Positions 56,041 to 64,000 of a stretch of DNA of 64,000 nucleotides are shown piece by piece. This stretch comes from Paenibacillus glacialis (GTDB lineage: Bacteria > Bacillota > Bacilli > Paenibacillales > Paenibacillaceae). Position numbers and translations under genes: made by a program. Numbering within the stretch: the stretch's first letter is position 1; every line of letters begins with the position of its first letter. The notes beneath the pieces are model-generated. The model was given only the letters and a program-made list of their open reading frames with translations. It did no database searches and was not told the DNA's origin. The stretch lies in the NCBI RefSeq assembly GCF_001637205.1, contig NZ_LVJH01000025.1:1-64000 (forward strand). Direction: 5' to 3'.

Positions 56041-57571
56041 CTATATGTTAGGTATAGATATCGGAACCACAAGTACAAAAGCAGTTCTATTTAGTGAAAA
56101 AGGTGAAGTCATCCAACAAGAAAATATGGGGTACCCGCTTTATACACCGGATATCTCGACAGCTGAACAAGACCCTGAAGAGATTTTCCAGGCAGTCCTA
56201 CAAGCCATTTCGAATATAACGAAACATCATTCACACAAAAGAATATCGTTTGTTTCATTTAGCAGTGCTATGCATAGTGTCATTGCTATGGATGACAATG
56301 ACCAGCCACTGACCCCTTGTATCACTTGGGCAGATAATCGAAGTGAAGCATGGGCACATAAAATAAAAGATGAGTTGAATGGCCATAAAGTCTATAAACG
56401 CACGGGAACACCGATTCACCCCATGTCACCATTAACAAAAATAACTTGGATTGTGAATGACCTTCCTGAAATCGCTGTCAAGGTTAAAAAATATATCGGA
56501 ATTAAAGAATATATTTTCAAAAAGTTCTTTAATCAATATGTTGTCGATCATTCCCTGGCATCAGCCATGGGCATGATGAATCTCAATACACTAGATTGGG
56601 ATGAAGAAGCATTACAAATTGCTGGTATAACACCTGCTCAATTATCTGAGCTCGTACCAACAACCAAGATATTTAACAATTGTGATTCAGATTTGGCAAA
56701 ACAGATGGGTATCGATCCACAAACACAGTTTGTCATTGGTGCAAGCGACGGTGTCCTTTCTAATCTAGGCGTAAATGCAATACGGAAAGGAGAAATTGCC
56801 GTCACAATTGGGACCAGTGGTGCCATTCGAACCATTATTGACAAGCCGCAAACTGACGACAAGGGTAGAATATTTTGTTATGCCTTAACAGAAAATCACT
56901 GGGTCATTGGCGGGCCAGTAAACAATGGCGGAATGGTCTTTCGCTGGATCCGAGATGAGCTTGCCTCATCAGAAGTAGAAACAGCAAAAAGACTAGGAAT
57001 TGATCCCTATGATGTATTAACTAAGATTGCTGAACGTGTAAGACCAGGATCTGAGGGATTGTTATTCCATCCATACCTTGCTGGTGAACGTGCGCCATTA
57101 TGGAACCCAGACGTACGTGGCTCATTCTTCGGTTTAACAATGTCACATAAGAAGGAACATATGATTCGCGCAGCCCTAGAAGGGGTCATTTACAATTTAT
57201 ACACCGTATTCTTAGCATTAATCGAATGCATGGACAGTCCTGTGACCCGAATTCAAGCTACCGGCGGCTTCGCAAGATCAGATGTTTGGCGGCAAATGAT
57301 GTCCGATATATTCGATTCTGAAGTAATTATTCCAGAAAGCTACGAAAGTTCTTGTCTAGGTGCTTGTATTTTAGGCTTATATGCCACCGGAAAGATCGAA
57401 TCATTTGAAGTCGTTTCTGAAATGGTTGGCAGTACCTACAAACACACACCAAACAAAGAAGCAACGAAAGAATATAGGCACTTACTTCCGATCTTCATTA
57501 ACATATCTAGAGTCTTAGAAGAAGATTATACACGGATTGCCAACTATCAAAGAAGCTTAATCAAACACTAA
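56033..57571 (+). CDS. gntK: Gluconokinase (FGGY family)
   Basis: A 512-residue kinase: N-terminal ATPase motif MLGIDIGTTSTKAVLF, FGGY signature parts GGPVNNGGMVFRWIRDE and HPYLAGERAPLWNPDVRG, and the C-terminal ATGGFARSDVWRQMMSDIF. It phosphorylates gluconate to 6-phosphogluconate. Overlaps gntR, GAAAGGAG precedes the ATG, and gntP follows 26 bases later. Confidence 0.96.
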   Translation: MTNYMLGIDIGTTSTKAVLFSEKGEVIQQENMGYPLYTPDISTAEQDPEEIFQAVLQAISNITKHHSHKRISFVSFSSAMHSVIAMDDNDQPLTPCITWADNRSEAWAHKIKDELNGHKVYKRTGTPIHPMSPLTKITWIVNDLPEIAVKVKKYIGIKEYIFKKFFNQYVVDHSLASAMGMMNLNTLDWDEEALQIAGITPAQLSELVPTTKIFNNCDSDLAKQMGIDPQTQFVIGASDGVLSNLGVNAIRKGEIAVTIGTSGAIRTIIDKPQTDDKGRIFCYALTENHWVIGGPVNNGGMVFRWIRDELASSEVETAKRLGIDPYDVLTKIAERVRPGSEGLLFHPYLAGERAPLWNPDVRGSFFGLTMSHKKEHMIRAALEGVIYNLYTVFLALIECMDSPVTRIQATGGFARSDVWRQMMSDIFDSEVIIPESYESSCLGACILGLYATGKIESFEVVSEMVGSTYKHTPNKEATKEYRHLLPIFINISRVLEEDYTRIANYQRSLIKH

Positions 57572-57597
57572 CAAGATATATATCAGGGGGAATTACA

Positions 57598-58944
57598 ATG
57601 CCATTAGTTATTGTAGCCATTGGGATTTTAGCATTATTAGTTTTAATAATGGGCTTCAAATTAAATACCTTTATCTCATTAATCATTGTATCGTTCGGTG
57701 TCGCTTTAGCACTTGGAATGCCATTGAATGAAATTGTCAAAACCATTGAAGCCGGATTAGGCGGAACACTTGGTCACTTAGCGTTAATCTTTGGTCTTGG
57801 AGCGATGTTAGGGAAGTTGATCGCTGATTCAGGTGGCGCTCAAAGAATTGCCATGACCCTCGTTAACAAGTTTGGTGAAAAAAATATTCAATGGGCGGTC
57901 GTAGCTGCTTCTTTCATTATCGGTGTGGCGTTATTCTTCGAAGTAGGTTTAGTATTATTAATTCCAATTGTATTCGCCATTTCAAAACAATTAAAGGTTT
58001 CTATTCTTTATCTCGGTATTCCAATGGCTGCAGCTTTATCCGTAACACACGGTTTCTTACCTCCTCACCCAGGACCTACAGTTATTGCAGGTGAATATGG
58101 CGCGGACATTGGTGAGGTTTTACTTTACGGTTTCATTATTGCAATTCCAACAGTTATTTTAGCTGGACCTATATTTACTAAGCTTGCAAAAAAACTCGTA
58201 CCTGCATCATTTACGAAAACGGGTAATATTGCTTCTTTAGGCGAACAAAAAGAATTTAAGTTGGAAGACACACCTGGATTTGGTATCAGTGTATTCACTG
58301 CAATGCTGCCTGTTATATTAATGTCTATTGCTACTATTATTACTTTGCTTCAAAAAACGATGGGATTTGAAGATAATAGTCTATTAGCAGTTATCCGTTT
58401 TATTGGCGATGCATCAACTTCCATGTTGATTTCCTTACTGGTTGCTGTCTATACCATGGGGTTAGCAAGAAAAATTCCAATCAAAACTGTCATGCAATCT
58501 TGTACAACCGCTATTACTCATATTGGGATGATGCTCTTAATCATTGGGGGCGGCGGAGCCTTCAAACAAGTATTGATTAATGGTGGCGTGGGTGACTATG
58601 TAGCCGAACTATTCCAAGGAACTTCATTATCACCCATCTTGCTTGCCTGGATCATCGCTGCAATCTTACGTATTTCCTTAGGTTCTGCTACTGTTGCAGC
58701 TTTAACAACTGCTGGTTTAGTTATTCCAATGTTAGGACAATCTGACGTTAATCTTGCTTTAGTCGTGCTTGCAACGGGAGCGGGTAGTTTAATAGCTTCC
58801 CATGTTAACGATGCTGGTTTCTGGATGTTTAAAGAGTATTTTGGTCTAACCATGAAAGAAACATTTGCAACATGGACATTGCTTGAGACAATCGTTTCTG
58901 TAGCTGGATTAGGATTTGTTCTATTACTAAGTTTATTCGTATAA
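57598..58944 (+). CDS. gntP: Gluconate:H+ symporter
   Basis: A 448-residue polytopic protein of the GntP family with about 12-14 helices; HGFLPPHPGPTVIAGEYGADIG is the family signature. It imports gluconate for GntK. CAGGGGGAA precedes the ATG. Follows gntK in the operon. Confidence 0.95.
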   Translation: MPLVIVAIGILALLVLIMGFKLNTFISLIIVSFGVALALGMPLNEIVKTIEAGLGGTLGHLALIFGLGAMLGKLIADSGGAQRIAMTLVNKFGEKNIQWAVVAASFIIGVALFFEVGLVLLIPIVFAISKQLKVSILYLGIPMAAALSVTHGFLPPHPGPTVIAGEYGADIGEVLLYGFIIAIPTVILAGPIFTKLAKKLVPASFTKTGNIASLGEQKEFKLEDTPGFGISVFTAMLPVILMSIATIITLLQKTMGFEDNSLLAVIRFIGDASTSMLISLLVAVYTMGLARKIPIKTVMQSCTTAITHIGMMLLIIGGGGAFKQVLINGGVGDYVAELFQGTSLSPILLAWIIAAILRISLGSATVAALTTAGLVIPMLGQSDVNLALVVLATGAGSLIASHVNDAGFWMFKEYFGLTMKETFATWTLLETIVSVAGLGFVLLLSLFV

Positions 58945-58968
58945 ATCAATATTTGCGGGCAGTAGATT

Positions 58969-59016
58969 CCCCCACTTATTCTCTTAGAATCTTCTGAGTC
59001 AATAAGTGAGGGTTTT
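58969..59016 (+). terminator. Intra-operon hairpin after gntP
   Basis: A 12-bp stem (one mismatch) CCCCCACTTATT / AATAAGTGAGGG followed by TTTT, between gntP and gntZ. It may partly end transcription and lower gntZ expression. Confidence 0.65.
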
Positions 59017-59052
59017 ACTGTCTATTAATCTTAATAAAAGGAGCAAGAAGAA

Positions 59053-60456
59053 ATGTTCAATACAATTGGTGTCATTGGGTTAGGGGTAATGGGCAGTAAT
59101 ATCGCTTTAAACATGGCTAGTAAAGGTGAGCAAGTGGCTGTCTATAATTATACGAGGGACTTAACCGATAATCTTGTTGGCAAAACGGAAGGTCAATTAA
59201 TTTATCCCTACTACAAAATTCAAGACTTTGTTCACTCCTTAGAAACTCCAAGAAAAATCTTCCTTATGGTCACAGCGGGCAAACCGATCGATTCGGTGAT
59301 CAGTGCATTAGTACCTTTTCTTGAAGCAGGCGATGTGATCATGGACGGTGGTAACTCCCATTACGAAGATACTGAACGTAGATATGATGAATTGAAGTCT
59401 AAAGGAATCGGTTATTTGGGAATTGGTATTTCCGGGGGCGAAGTTGGGGCTTTAAACGGACCTTCGATCATGCCTGGTGGAGATAAAGACGTATATGCTA
59501 AAGTAGCACCTATTCTAACAAAAATAGCAGCCCAAGTGGACAAAGACCCTTGCTGTGTTTATATTGGTTCAAAAGGATCCGGTCACTTTGTGAAAATGGT
59601 CCATAACGGAATCGAGTATGCTGATATGCAATTAATTGCTGAAGCCTATACATTTTTAAGAAAAAGGTTAGGCTTATCTGTTAACGAAATTGCTGACATC
59701 TTTGAAACATGGAATCAAGGTGAATTGAACAGTTATTTAATCCAAATCACCGCAGAGATTTTACGGAAAAAGGATGAAATAACAGGCTTACCGCTGATCG
59801 ATGTAATTCTTGATAAAACAGGGCAAAAAGGCACAGGTAAATGGACGAGCATTCAAGCAATAGATACCGGGATCCCATCATCCATTATTACAGAGTCATT
59901 GTTTGCCCGTTACATCTCCTCTTTAAAAGAGGAACGGGTTTATGCAGAAAATATCCTATCCGGCCCAGAGATGGATCAGCGGAGTTTAGATAAAGATTTG
60001 TGGATTGAGTACATTAGACAAGCATTATACATGGGCAAAATTTGTGCCTACGCGCAAGGATTTACACAATATAAAATGACCTCTGAACTTTACGGATGGG
60101 ATCTACCTTTAAAGGATATTGCCCTTATTTTCCGTGGTGGATGTATCATTCGTGCAGAATTTTTAAACGTCATAAGCGAAACCTATCAAGCACAGCCGAA
60201 TCTCGCTAATCTATTAATCGCCCCGTATTTTGCTGAAAAGGTTAAAGAATATCAAATAGGATTGCGAAAAGTTGCCTGTGAGGGTATTAATTCTGGTATT
60301 TCGTTTCCATGTTTAAGTGCTTCACTTACTTATTACGATAGTTACCGGACAGACATTTCAAATGCTAACCTTTTGCAAGCACAGCGGGATTATTTTGGAG
60401 CCCATACTTATGAACGAACTGATTTAGCAGGATTCTTTCACACAAACTGGCAGTGA
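59053..60456 (+). CDS. gntZ: 6-phosphogluconate dehydrogenase, decarboxylating
   Basis: A 467-residue enzyme with the Rossmann motif IGVIGLGVMGSNIALNMASKG, the substrate loop GNSHYEDTERRYDEL, ISGGEVGALNGPSIMPGG and the catalytic helix KGSGHFVKMVHNGIEYADMQL, and the C-terminal DYFGAHTYERTD signature. It converts 6-phosphogluconate to ribulose 5-phosphate and CO2, feeding gluconate into the pentose phosphate pathway. AAAGGAGCAAG precedes the ATG. It closes the gntRKPZ operon. Confidence 0.96.
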   Translation: MFNTIGVIGLGVMGSNIALNMASKGEQVAVYNYTRDLTDNLVGKTEGQLIYPYYKIQDFVHSLETPRKIFLMVTAGKPIDSVISALVPFLEAGDVIMDGGNSHYEDTERRYDELKSKGIGYLGIGISGGEVGALNGPSIMPGGDKDVYAKVAPILTKIAAQVDKDPCCVYIGSKGSGHFVKMVHNGIEYADMQLIAEAYTFLRKRLGLSVNEIADIFETWNQGELNSYLIQITAEILRKKDEITGLPLIDVILDKTGQKGTGKWTSIQAIDTGIPSSIITESLFARYISSLKEERVYAENILSGPEMDQRSLDKDLWIEYIRQALYMGKICAYAQGFTQYKMTSELYGWDLPLKDIALIFRGGCIIRAEFLNVISETYQAQPNLANLLIAPYFAEKVKEYQIGLRKVACEGINSGISFPCLSASLTYYDSYRTDISNANLLQAQRDYFGAHTYERTDLAGFFHTNWQ

Positions 60457-60519
60457 TCGATAGTGTTAGTAGAGGTTTCGTAATTTCTTAATTTTGCGTA
60501 ATGTCCCGTAAATCTCCAG

Positions 60520-60565
60520 AGCCCAAATGAAGTGATCCTTTCCCTCTATTTGGGCTTTCCTTTTG
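60520..60565 (+). terminator. Rho-independent terminator of the gnt operon
   Basis: Stem AGCCCAAAT / ATTTGGGCT with a 19-base loop and a pyrimidine-rich tail, 64 bases after gntZ. A second imperfect hairpin lies at about 60600-60652. Confidence 0.75.
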
Positions 60566-60672
60566 AATACATTTTCCACGCTCCTAAAAAGACAATACAA
60601 AAACAGCACCTATTTAGGGTACGGTTCACCGTATTCCTCTAAAGGTGTTCTTCTTAAATATGAGAGTAATTC

Positions 60673-60882
60673 CTAACACCTTACATATTTGAGTTTGAAG
60701 CCGATTTCCCCTTTTTCTACTGCCTTATTTATATTAATGGAAGCGTTCAAGATCTTGCTTTTTGCAGTACCCCGATTGACTTCTACCGGACCTACTTCCT
60801 TCGCGACTTCTTGTGCAATATCTGTTTCCGCCAAGGTTACTGCAACCACATAATCGGACAGCATGACCGATTCTAGATTCAT
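60673..60882 (-). CDS. Small protein of unknown function
   Basis: 69 residues, beta-alpha-like (SDYVVAVTLAETDIAQEVAKEVGPVEVN, then KSKILNASININKAVEKGEIGFKLKYVRC), with no signal peptide. The ATG at 60882 follows AAAAAGGAGTG; GTG at 60891 is possible. Ends with Cys. I recognise no family. A terminator-like hairpin lies upstream (60950-60985), separating it from the relic beyond. Confidence 0.6.
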   Translation of the reverse strand: MNLESVMLSDYVVAVTLAETDIAQEVAKEVGPVEVNRGTAKSKILNASININKAVEKGEIGFKLKYVRC

Positions 60883-60989
60883 TATTCGCACTCCTTTTTG
60901 AAGGTTTGTCCTTAGGGAAAACCCTCTTCACTTGAATATATCATAAAACGGCCTTAATCCAATGAAATCAGGACTAAGACCGCTTGACT

Positions 60990-61171
60990 TTATCTTATAT
61001 GATCCGAGGAAGCATTGATGATAGCTCGCACGTTAAAGCTGATGCTCGATAAGAACGTGGAAACCGATATTGCTAACAACAGCGACATCCAGACATAAGG
61101 GAAAGGATCTGGAGCTTCTCTTCCGAAGCTTAGTTTGATCAAGCAGACAGTGGTAATCATTCCCTTGCCTT
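60990..61171 (-). pseudogene. Relic of a membrane protein C-terminus
   Basis: An open stretch of about 60 codons on the minus strand has no start codon or ribosome site. It reads GKGMITTVCLIKLSFGRE, then PFPYVWMSLLLAISVSTFLSS and ends RAIINASSDHIR, which looks like the last helix of a polytopic transporter. Small membrane proteins of the YczE/YitT type often accompany MocR genes, but the identity is not established. Confidence 0.35.
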
Positions 61172-61228
61172 AATAGGTATAGATTGCCCCTAAAGCTGTG
61201 TCTAACCATTGGGGTGCAGTTCAAAATA

Positions 61229-62641
61229 CTAATTACCCCAAGCGCGGTGCAGGGCATGGACCCCTTTTACGATATCCTCAATGCTCAACCCGCCAAAACC
61301 GATTTGAACCATCGAAGTTTCAGCTTGGGATGACAGCGCCCAAAAGGGGGATACGGCGTAAACCTTAACTCCTTCTTGCGCTGCAGCCTGAATTAGTTCA
61401 GCCTCATTCATGCCGTTAAGTACACGCAATAAAATATGAAGTCCAGCATCCTGGCCGATCACGGTAGTTTGCTCACCCATCAACTCCCGGATTGTCCCAA
61501 TCAGCACGGATTGCTTTTTATGATATACATTGCGCATCTTACGAATGTGGGCTTCCCAGTGCCCATTTCTCATAAACAACTCCAGTGTATTTTGATGAAT
61601 CTGGGACACCGTTTGATCATATAATCGATAGTTTTGCTTATTATAAAGCTCCAGCAAAGCTGGAGGTAACACCATATAGGCAATGCGTAGAGAGGGAAGG
61701 AGACATTTGGAGAAAGTTCCTAGATAGACGGTACGATGATGGGTATCCAAACTCTGCAAAGAAGGGATTGGTTTGCCGACATACCGGAACTCGCTGTCAT
61801 AATCATCTTCGATAATAATGGCGTCTTGCTCTTCTGCCCACTTCAACAATTGCATTCTCTTGGCGAACGGCATGACCATCCCGTATGGGAACTGGTGAGA
61901 GGGGGTAATATAGACAATTCTAGACTTACTCTCATATAACTTGTGAATGTTAAGCCCATCCTTATCCAGCTGAATGGGGATTACGCTGAATCCATGATGT
62001 TGGAAAATAGTCCTAGCCCCATCATAGCCTGGTTCCTCCATTCCAATGCTATTGCCTCTTGCACCCACTAACCCGGATAGCACACCAAGCAGATATTGAA
62101 TGCCTGCTCCAATTATAATTTGATTAGGCGAACAGTTTACCCCTCTCGAATCGTACAAATACTTAGCAATTTCAATACGTAGCTCATATTCTCCCTGAGG
62201 ATCACCATAAGAGAACAACGCCGCTTGTTTCGGTTGTAAGCATTGATTGGATAACTTACGCCAGGTAGTAAGCGGAAAGTGTTCGACATCCACATCGCCA
62301 TATAGAAAATCATATTGAACCATAGTACTGTTCTGCTTGCTTATTTCAAAGGGCTTTCTACTTCCTGAAAACGGCGCAGGCAGTTTTTCCAGTTCCAATT
62401 CAATGACAAATACTCCGCTCCTCGGCCTGCTTTCAACATAGCCTTCGGCGATCAACTGTTGATAGGCTAATTCTATCGTATTACGGCTAATATGGAGATG
62501 GGATGAAAGCGTACGAATGGAAGGCAATCGTGTCTTAGCGGCCAGCTTGCCTCGAATAATATCTTTTTTGATATGTTGATACAGCTGGGAATATAACGAT
62601 TCTTCAGACTTTTTCTCCAGTACCAGCGTCATATCAATCAT
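61229..62641 (-). CDS. MocR/PdxR family regulator (GntR HTH fused to aminotransferase-like domain)
   Basis: A 470-residue protein. Residues 10-85 are a GntR-type winged helix (LYSQLYQHIKKDIIRGKL, TRLPSIRTLSSHLHISRNTIELAYQQLIAEGYVESRPRSG); residues 110-470 are a fold-type I aminotransferase domain with IIIEDDYDSEFRY and GTFSKCLLPSLRIAY, whose Lys would bind pyridoxal phosphate. ATG 62641 follows GAGGAGGG; the ATG at 62710 lacks a site. MocR proteins use PLP as ligand to control genes nearby; the luciferase-like gene diverges from it. Confidence 0.92.
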   Translation of the reverse strand: MIDMTLVLEKKSEESLYSQLYQHIKKDIIRGKLAAKTRLPSIRTLSSHLHISRNTIELAYQQLIAEGYVESRPRSGVFVIELELEKLPAPFSGSRKPFEISKQNSTMVQYDFLYGDVDVEHFPLTTWRKLSNQCLQPKQAALFSYGDPQGEYELRIEIAKYLYDSRGVNCSPNQIIIGAGIQYLLGVLSGLVGARGNSIGMEEPGYDGARTIFQHHGFSVIPIQLDKDGLNIHKLYESKSRIVYITPSHQFPYGMVMPFAKRMQLLKWAEEQDAIIIEDDYDSEFRYVGKPIPSLQSLDTHHRTVYLGTFSKCLLPSLRIAYMVLPPALLELYNKQNYRLYDQTVSQIHQNTLELFMRNGHWEAHIRKMRNVYHKKQSVLIGTIRELMGEQTTVIGQDAGLHILLRVLNGMNEAELIQAAAQEGVKVYAVSPFWALSSQAETSMVQIGFGGLSIEDIVKGVHALHRAWGN

Positions 62642-62926
62642 GATAGCCCTCCTCATTGTCAAATCTGACCCCATAATATTATCAAGAGTTGTCTCTACCA
62701 TCGGGGTCAATTGGCGATTACAATTATATCACTTCCATAGAAATGCTTGAATATGAATTTTCTCTCTTAAAGTAAAGGTAAGGAGAAGATGAAAATCGTT
62801 TCGTCTGGATATGTGCGCATAAGGAGGAACAATATTGCTGACTATGTAGTATGAAATGCGGGACAGCAGAATATCGATTCGCAACGTCAGAAGAATGGAT
62901 TACATATTATTTAGGAGCTGAATAAA

Positions 62927-63982
62927 TTGGACATGAATCTAAGACACAATGAACGGCTTGAGAAACCAGAGATGCCAACTTCAACAAAGGAAAAGTTCAT
63001 TGAACATCCCGGTTTCCGTCGTATGTTTGCCCCCGATAAATTGACGATCGGTATATTCTTACCGCTAAAATTCTATGTAGGTCATATGGATGACCTACAT
63101 GGACAGGCTGACATCGTGGAGATGATCGATCAACTGAACTTCTCTGCTGTTTGGGTGCGAGATGTGCCACTGTTTGACCCCGACTTTGGGGATGCTGGAC
63201 AACTCTTCGACCCATTCACCTACTTGGCCTATCTTGCTGCAAGGACCAAAAACGTATCCTTAGTAACGGGCAGTGCAATTTTCACGCTTCGCCATCCCAT
63301 TGATTTGGCGAAATCGGCGTCATCGATTGACGTACTTTCTGGCGGGCGCCTTGTCATGGGCATCGCCTCAGGTGATCGGCCCGTAGAATTCCCGGCTTAT
63401 GGAATCGATACTGAGCATCGTGATGTACGCTTCCGGGAAACGATTGAATTCTTTCGCAACCTGATTCGACATCGCTCTCCATCCATTCAATCCTCTCTTG
63501 GAAATCTTGAAGGGCTAGAGTTGCTACCCAAGCCGACAACAGGAGATATCCCGCTCGTTGTGACAGGATCAAGCCGGCAAACCCTCGACTGGATTGCGAA
63601 GCATAGTGACGGTTGGCTCACTTATCCCGAGTCGACTGCAGACGGCTCCGGTCCTCGAAAGCTAGCGCAAAAGATAAGTGCTTGGCGTAAAAAAATACCC
63701 GGTGGGGTGTTCAAGCCACATATGACCAACGAGTGGATTGATCTTGTGGAAGATGTCAATTATCCTAGAACACCGCTCCGCGGTGGGTATGTTTTGCGTA
63801 CTGGACGAGCAGGTCTGATCCAGCTTTTGGAGGAGTGGCAAGCGGCTGGCGTCAATCATGCGGCGCTTGGGATCCAATTTGGGAACAGGCCCCCTGCGGA
63901 AGTGATTCAAGAGTTGGGGGAGGAAGTGCTGCCGCTCTTTCCTACACATACTGGACCAAATCCTCTGTTCTCCAGATGGTAG
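62927..63982 (+). CDS. Luciferase-like monooxygenase (LLM class oxidoreductase, BA3436-type)
   Basis: A 351-residue FMN-dependent TIM-barrel protein: LTIGIFLPLKFY start, FSAVWVRDVPLFDPDFGDAGQLFDPFTYLAYLAARTKNVSL, HPIDLAKSASSIDVLSGGRLVMGIASGDRPVEFPAYG and VVTGSSRQTLDWIAKHSDGWL. These match the bacterial luciferase superfamily. TTG at 62927 has AGGAG nine bases upstream; ATG 62933 is an alternative. Substrate unknown, possibly sulfonate, antibiotic or xenobiotic oxidation. It is divergent from the MocR regulator. Confidence 0.87.
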   Translation: MDMNLRHNERLEKPEMPTSTKEKFIEHPGFRRMFAPDKLTIGIFLPLKFYVGHMDDLHGQADIVEMIDQLNFSAVWVRDVPLFDPDFGDAGQLFDPFTYLAYLAARTKNVSLVTGSAIFTLRHPIDLAKSASSIDVLSGGRLVMGIASGDRPVEFPAYGIDTEHRDVRFRETIEFFRNLIRHRSPSIQSSLGNLEGLELLPKPTTGDIPLVVTGSSRQTLDWIAKHSDGWLTYPESTADGSGPRKLAQKISAWRKKIPGGVFKPHMTNEWIDLVEDVNYPRTPLRGGYVLRTGRAGLIQLLEEWQAAGVNHAALGIQFGNRPPAEVIQELGEEVLPLFPTHTGPNPLFSRW

Positions 63983-64000
63983 ACAAGAAATTTCTCCATG

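Overview
The window looks like the chromosome of a spore-forming, low-to-mid GC member of the Bacillales, most like Paenibacillus. The evidence is strong Gram-positive AGGAGG ribosome binding sites, lipobox lipoproteins, a Spo0M sporulation protein, a BceRSAB-type antibiotic-peptide module, a gntRKPZ gluconate operon and a very large 7TM/two-kinase hybrid sensor. I saw no rRNA, tRNA, CRISPR array, prophage or intact insertion sequence. The species assignment is inference.

Layout. 0-7.5 kb (all minus strand): the first 70 codons of a secreted, possibly TolC-like protein, a VanZ-like protein, an OmpR/VanS-type two-component system, and an operon of two sugar-type ABC permeases, an HlyD-like adaptor and a solute-binding lipoprotein. 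Two related leader/terminator elements (about 884-995 and 7417-7519) stand in front of the vanZ-like gene and the ABC operon, and a 39-bp palindromic repeat is tandemly arrayed between a permease and the adaptor gene. 7.6-16.4 kb: a small secreted protein, an ABC exporter, a YiiX-type papain-like protein, a CdsA-like protein, the 1055-residue hybrid kinase and a Gfo/Idh/MocA oxidoreductase. A decayed copy of part of an oxidoreductase of that type lies at 8.42 kb. 16.6-24 kb: ldh-lctP for lactate, a CAP-domain protein, a lantibiotic/bacitracin-type regulator-ABC-kinase module and a Dph6-like PP-loop protein. 24-31.3 kb: MATE/MerR pair, YhfC-type membrane protease, a domain-swapped family 3 glycoside hydrolase, and spo0M.

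31.4-41 kb (minus strand): MarR-MFS-dehydrogenase operon with two matching candidate operators, the BceRSAB module, and selO; a relic of the selO 3' end lies at 31.4 kb. 41.3-48.5 kb: LRR protein, LytTR-DUF3021 pair, membrane-anchored hydrolase, secreted protein of unknown function, WYL regulator with a decayed SRPBCC gene beside it, DinB protein and alpha/beta hydrolase. 48.5-54.6 kb is the most eroded part: a flavin/PPOX-type protein facing a broken MocR regulator, a broken small membrane ORF, RidA, Lrp, VOC, a chemoreceptor with a decayed Cache-domain relic directly upstream, and two near-identical terminators. 54.5-60.5 kb: ankyrin protein and the gluconate operon with a perfect GntR-type operator on its promoter. 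60.6-64 kb: a small unknown protein, a membrane-protein relic, an intact MocR regulator and a luciferase-like oxidoreductase.

The main themes are antibiotic/peptide stress sensing (three two-component systems, two with ABC transporters beside them), sugar-acid and lactate use, and many short gene relics, which suggest ongoing local gene loss. The least explained system is the first 7.5 kb, where export-type adaptor components are built into a sugar-uptake-type ABC operon.
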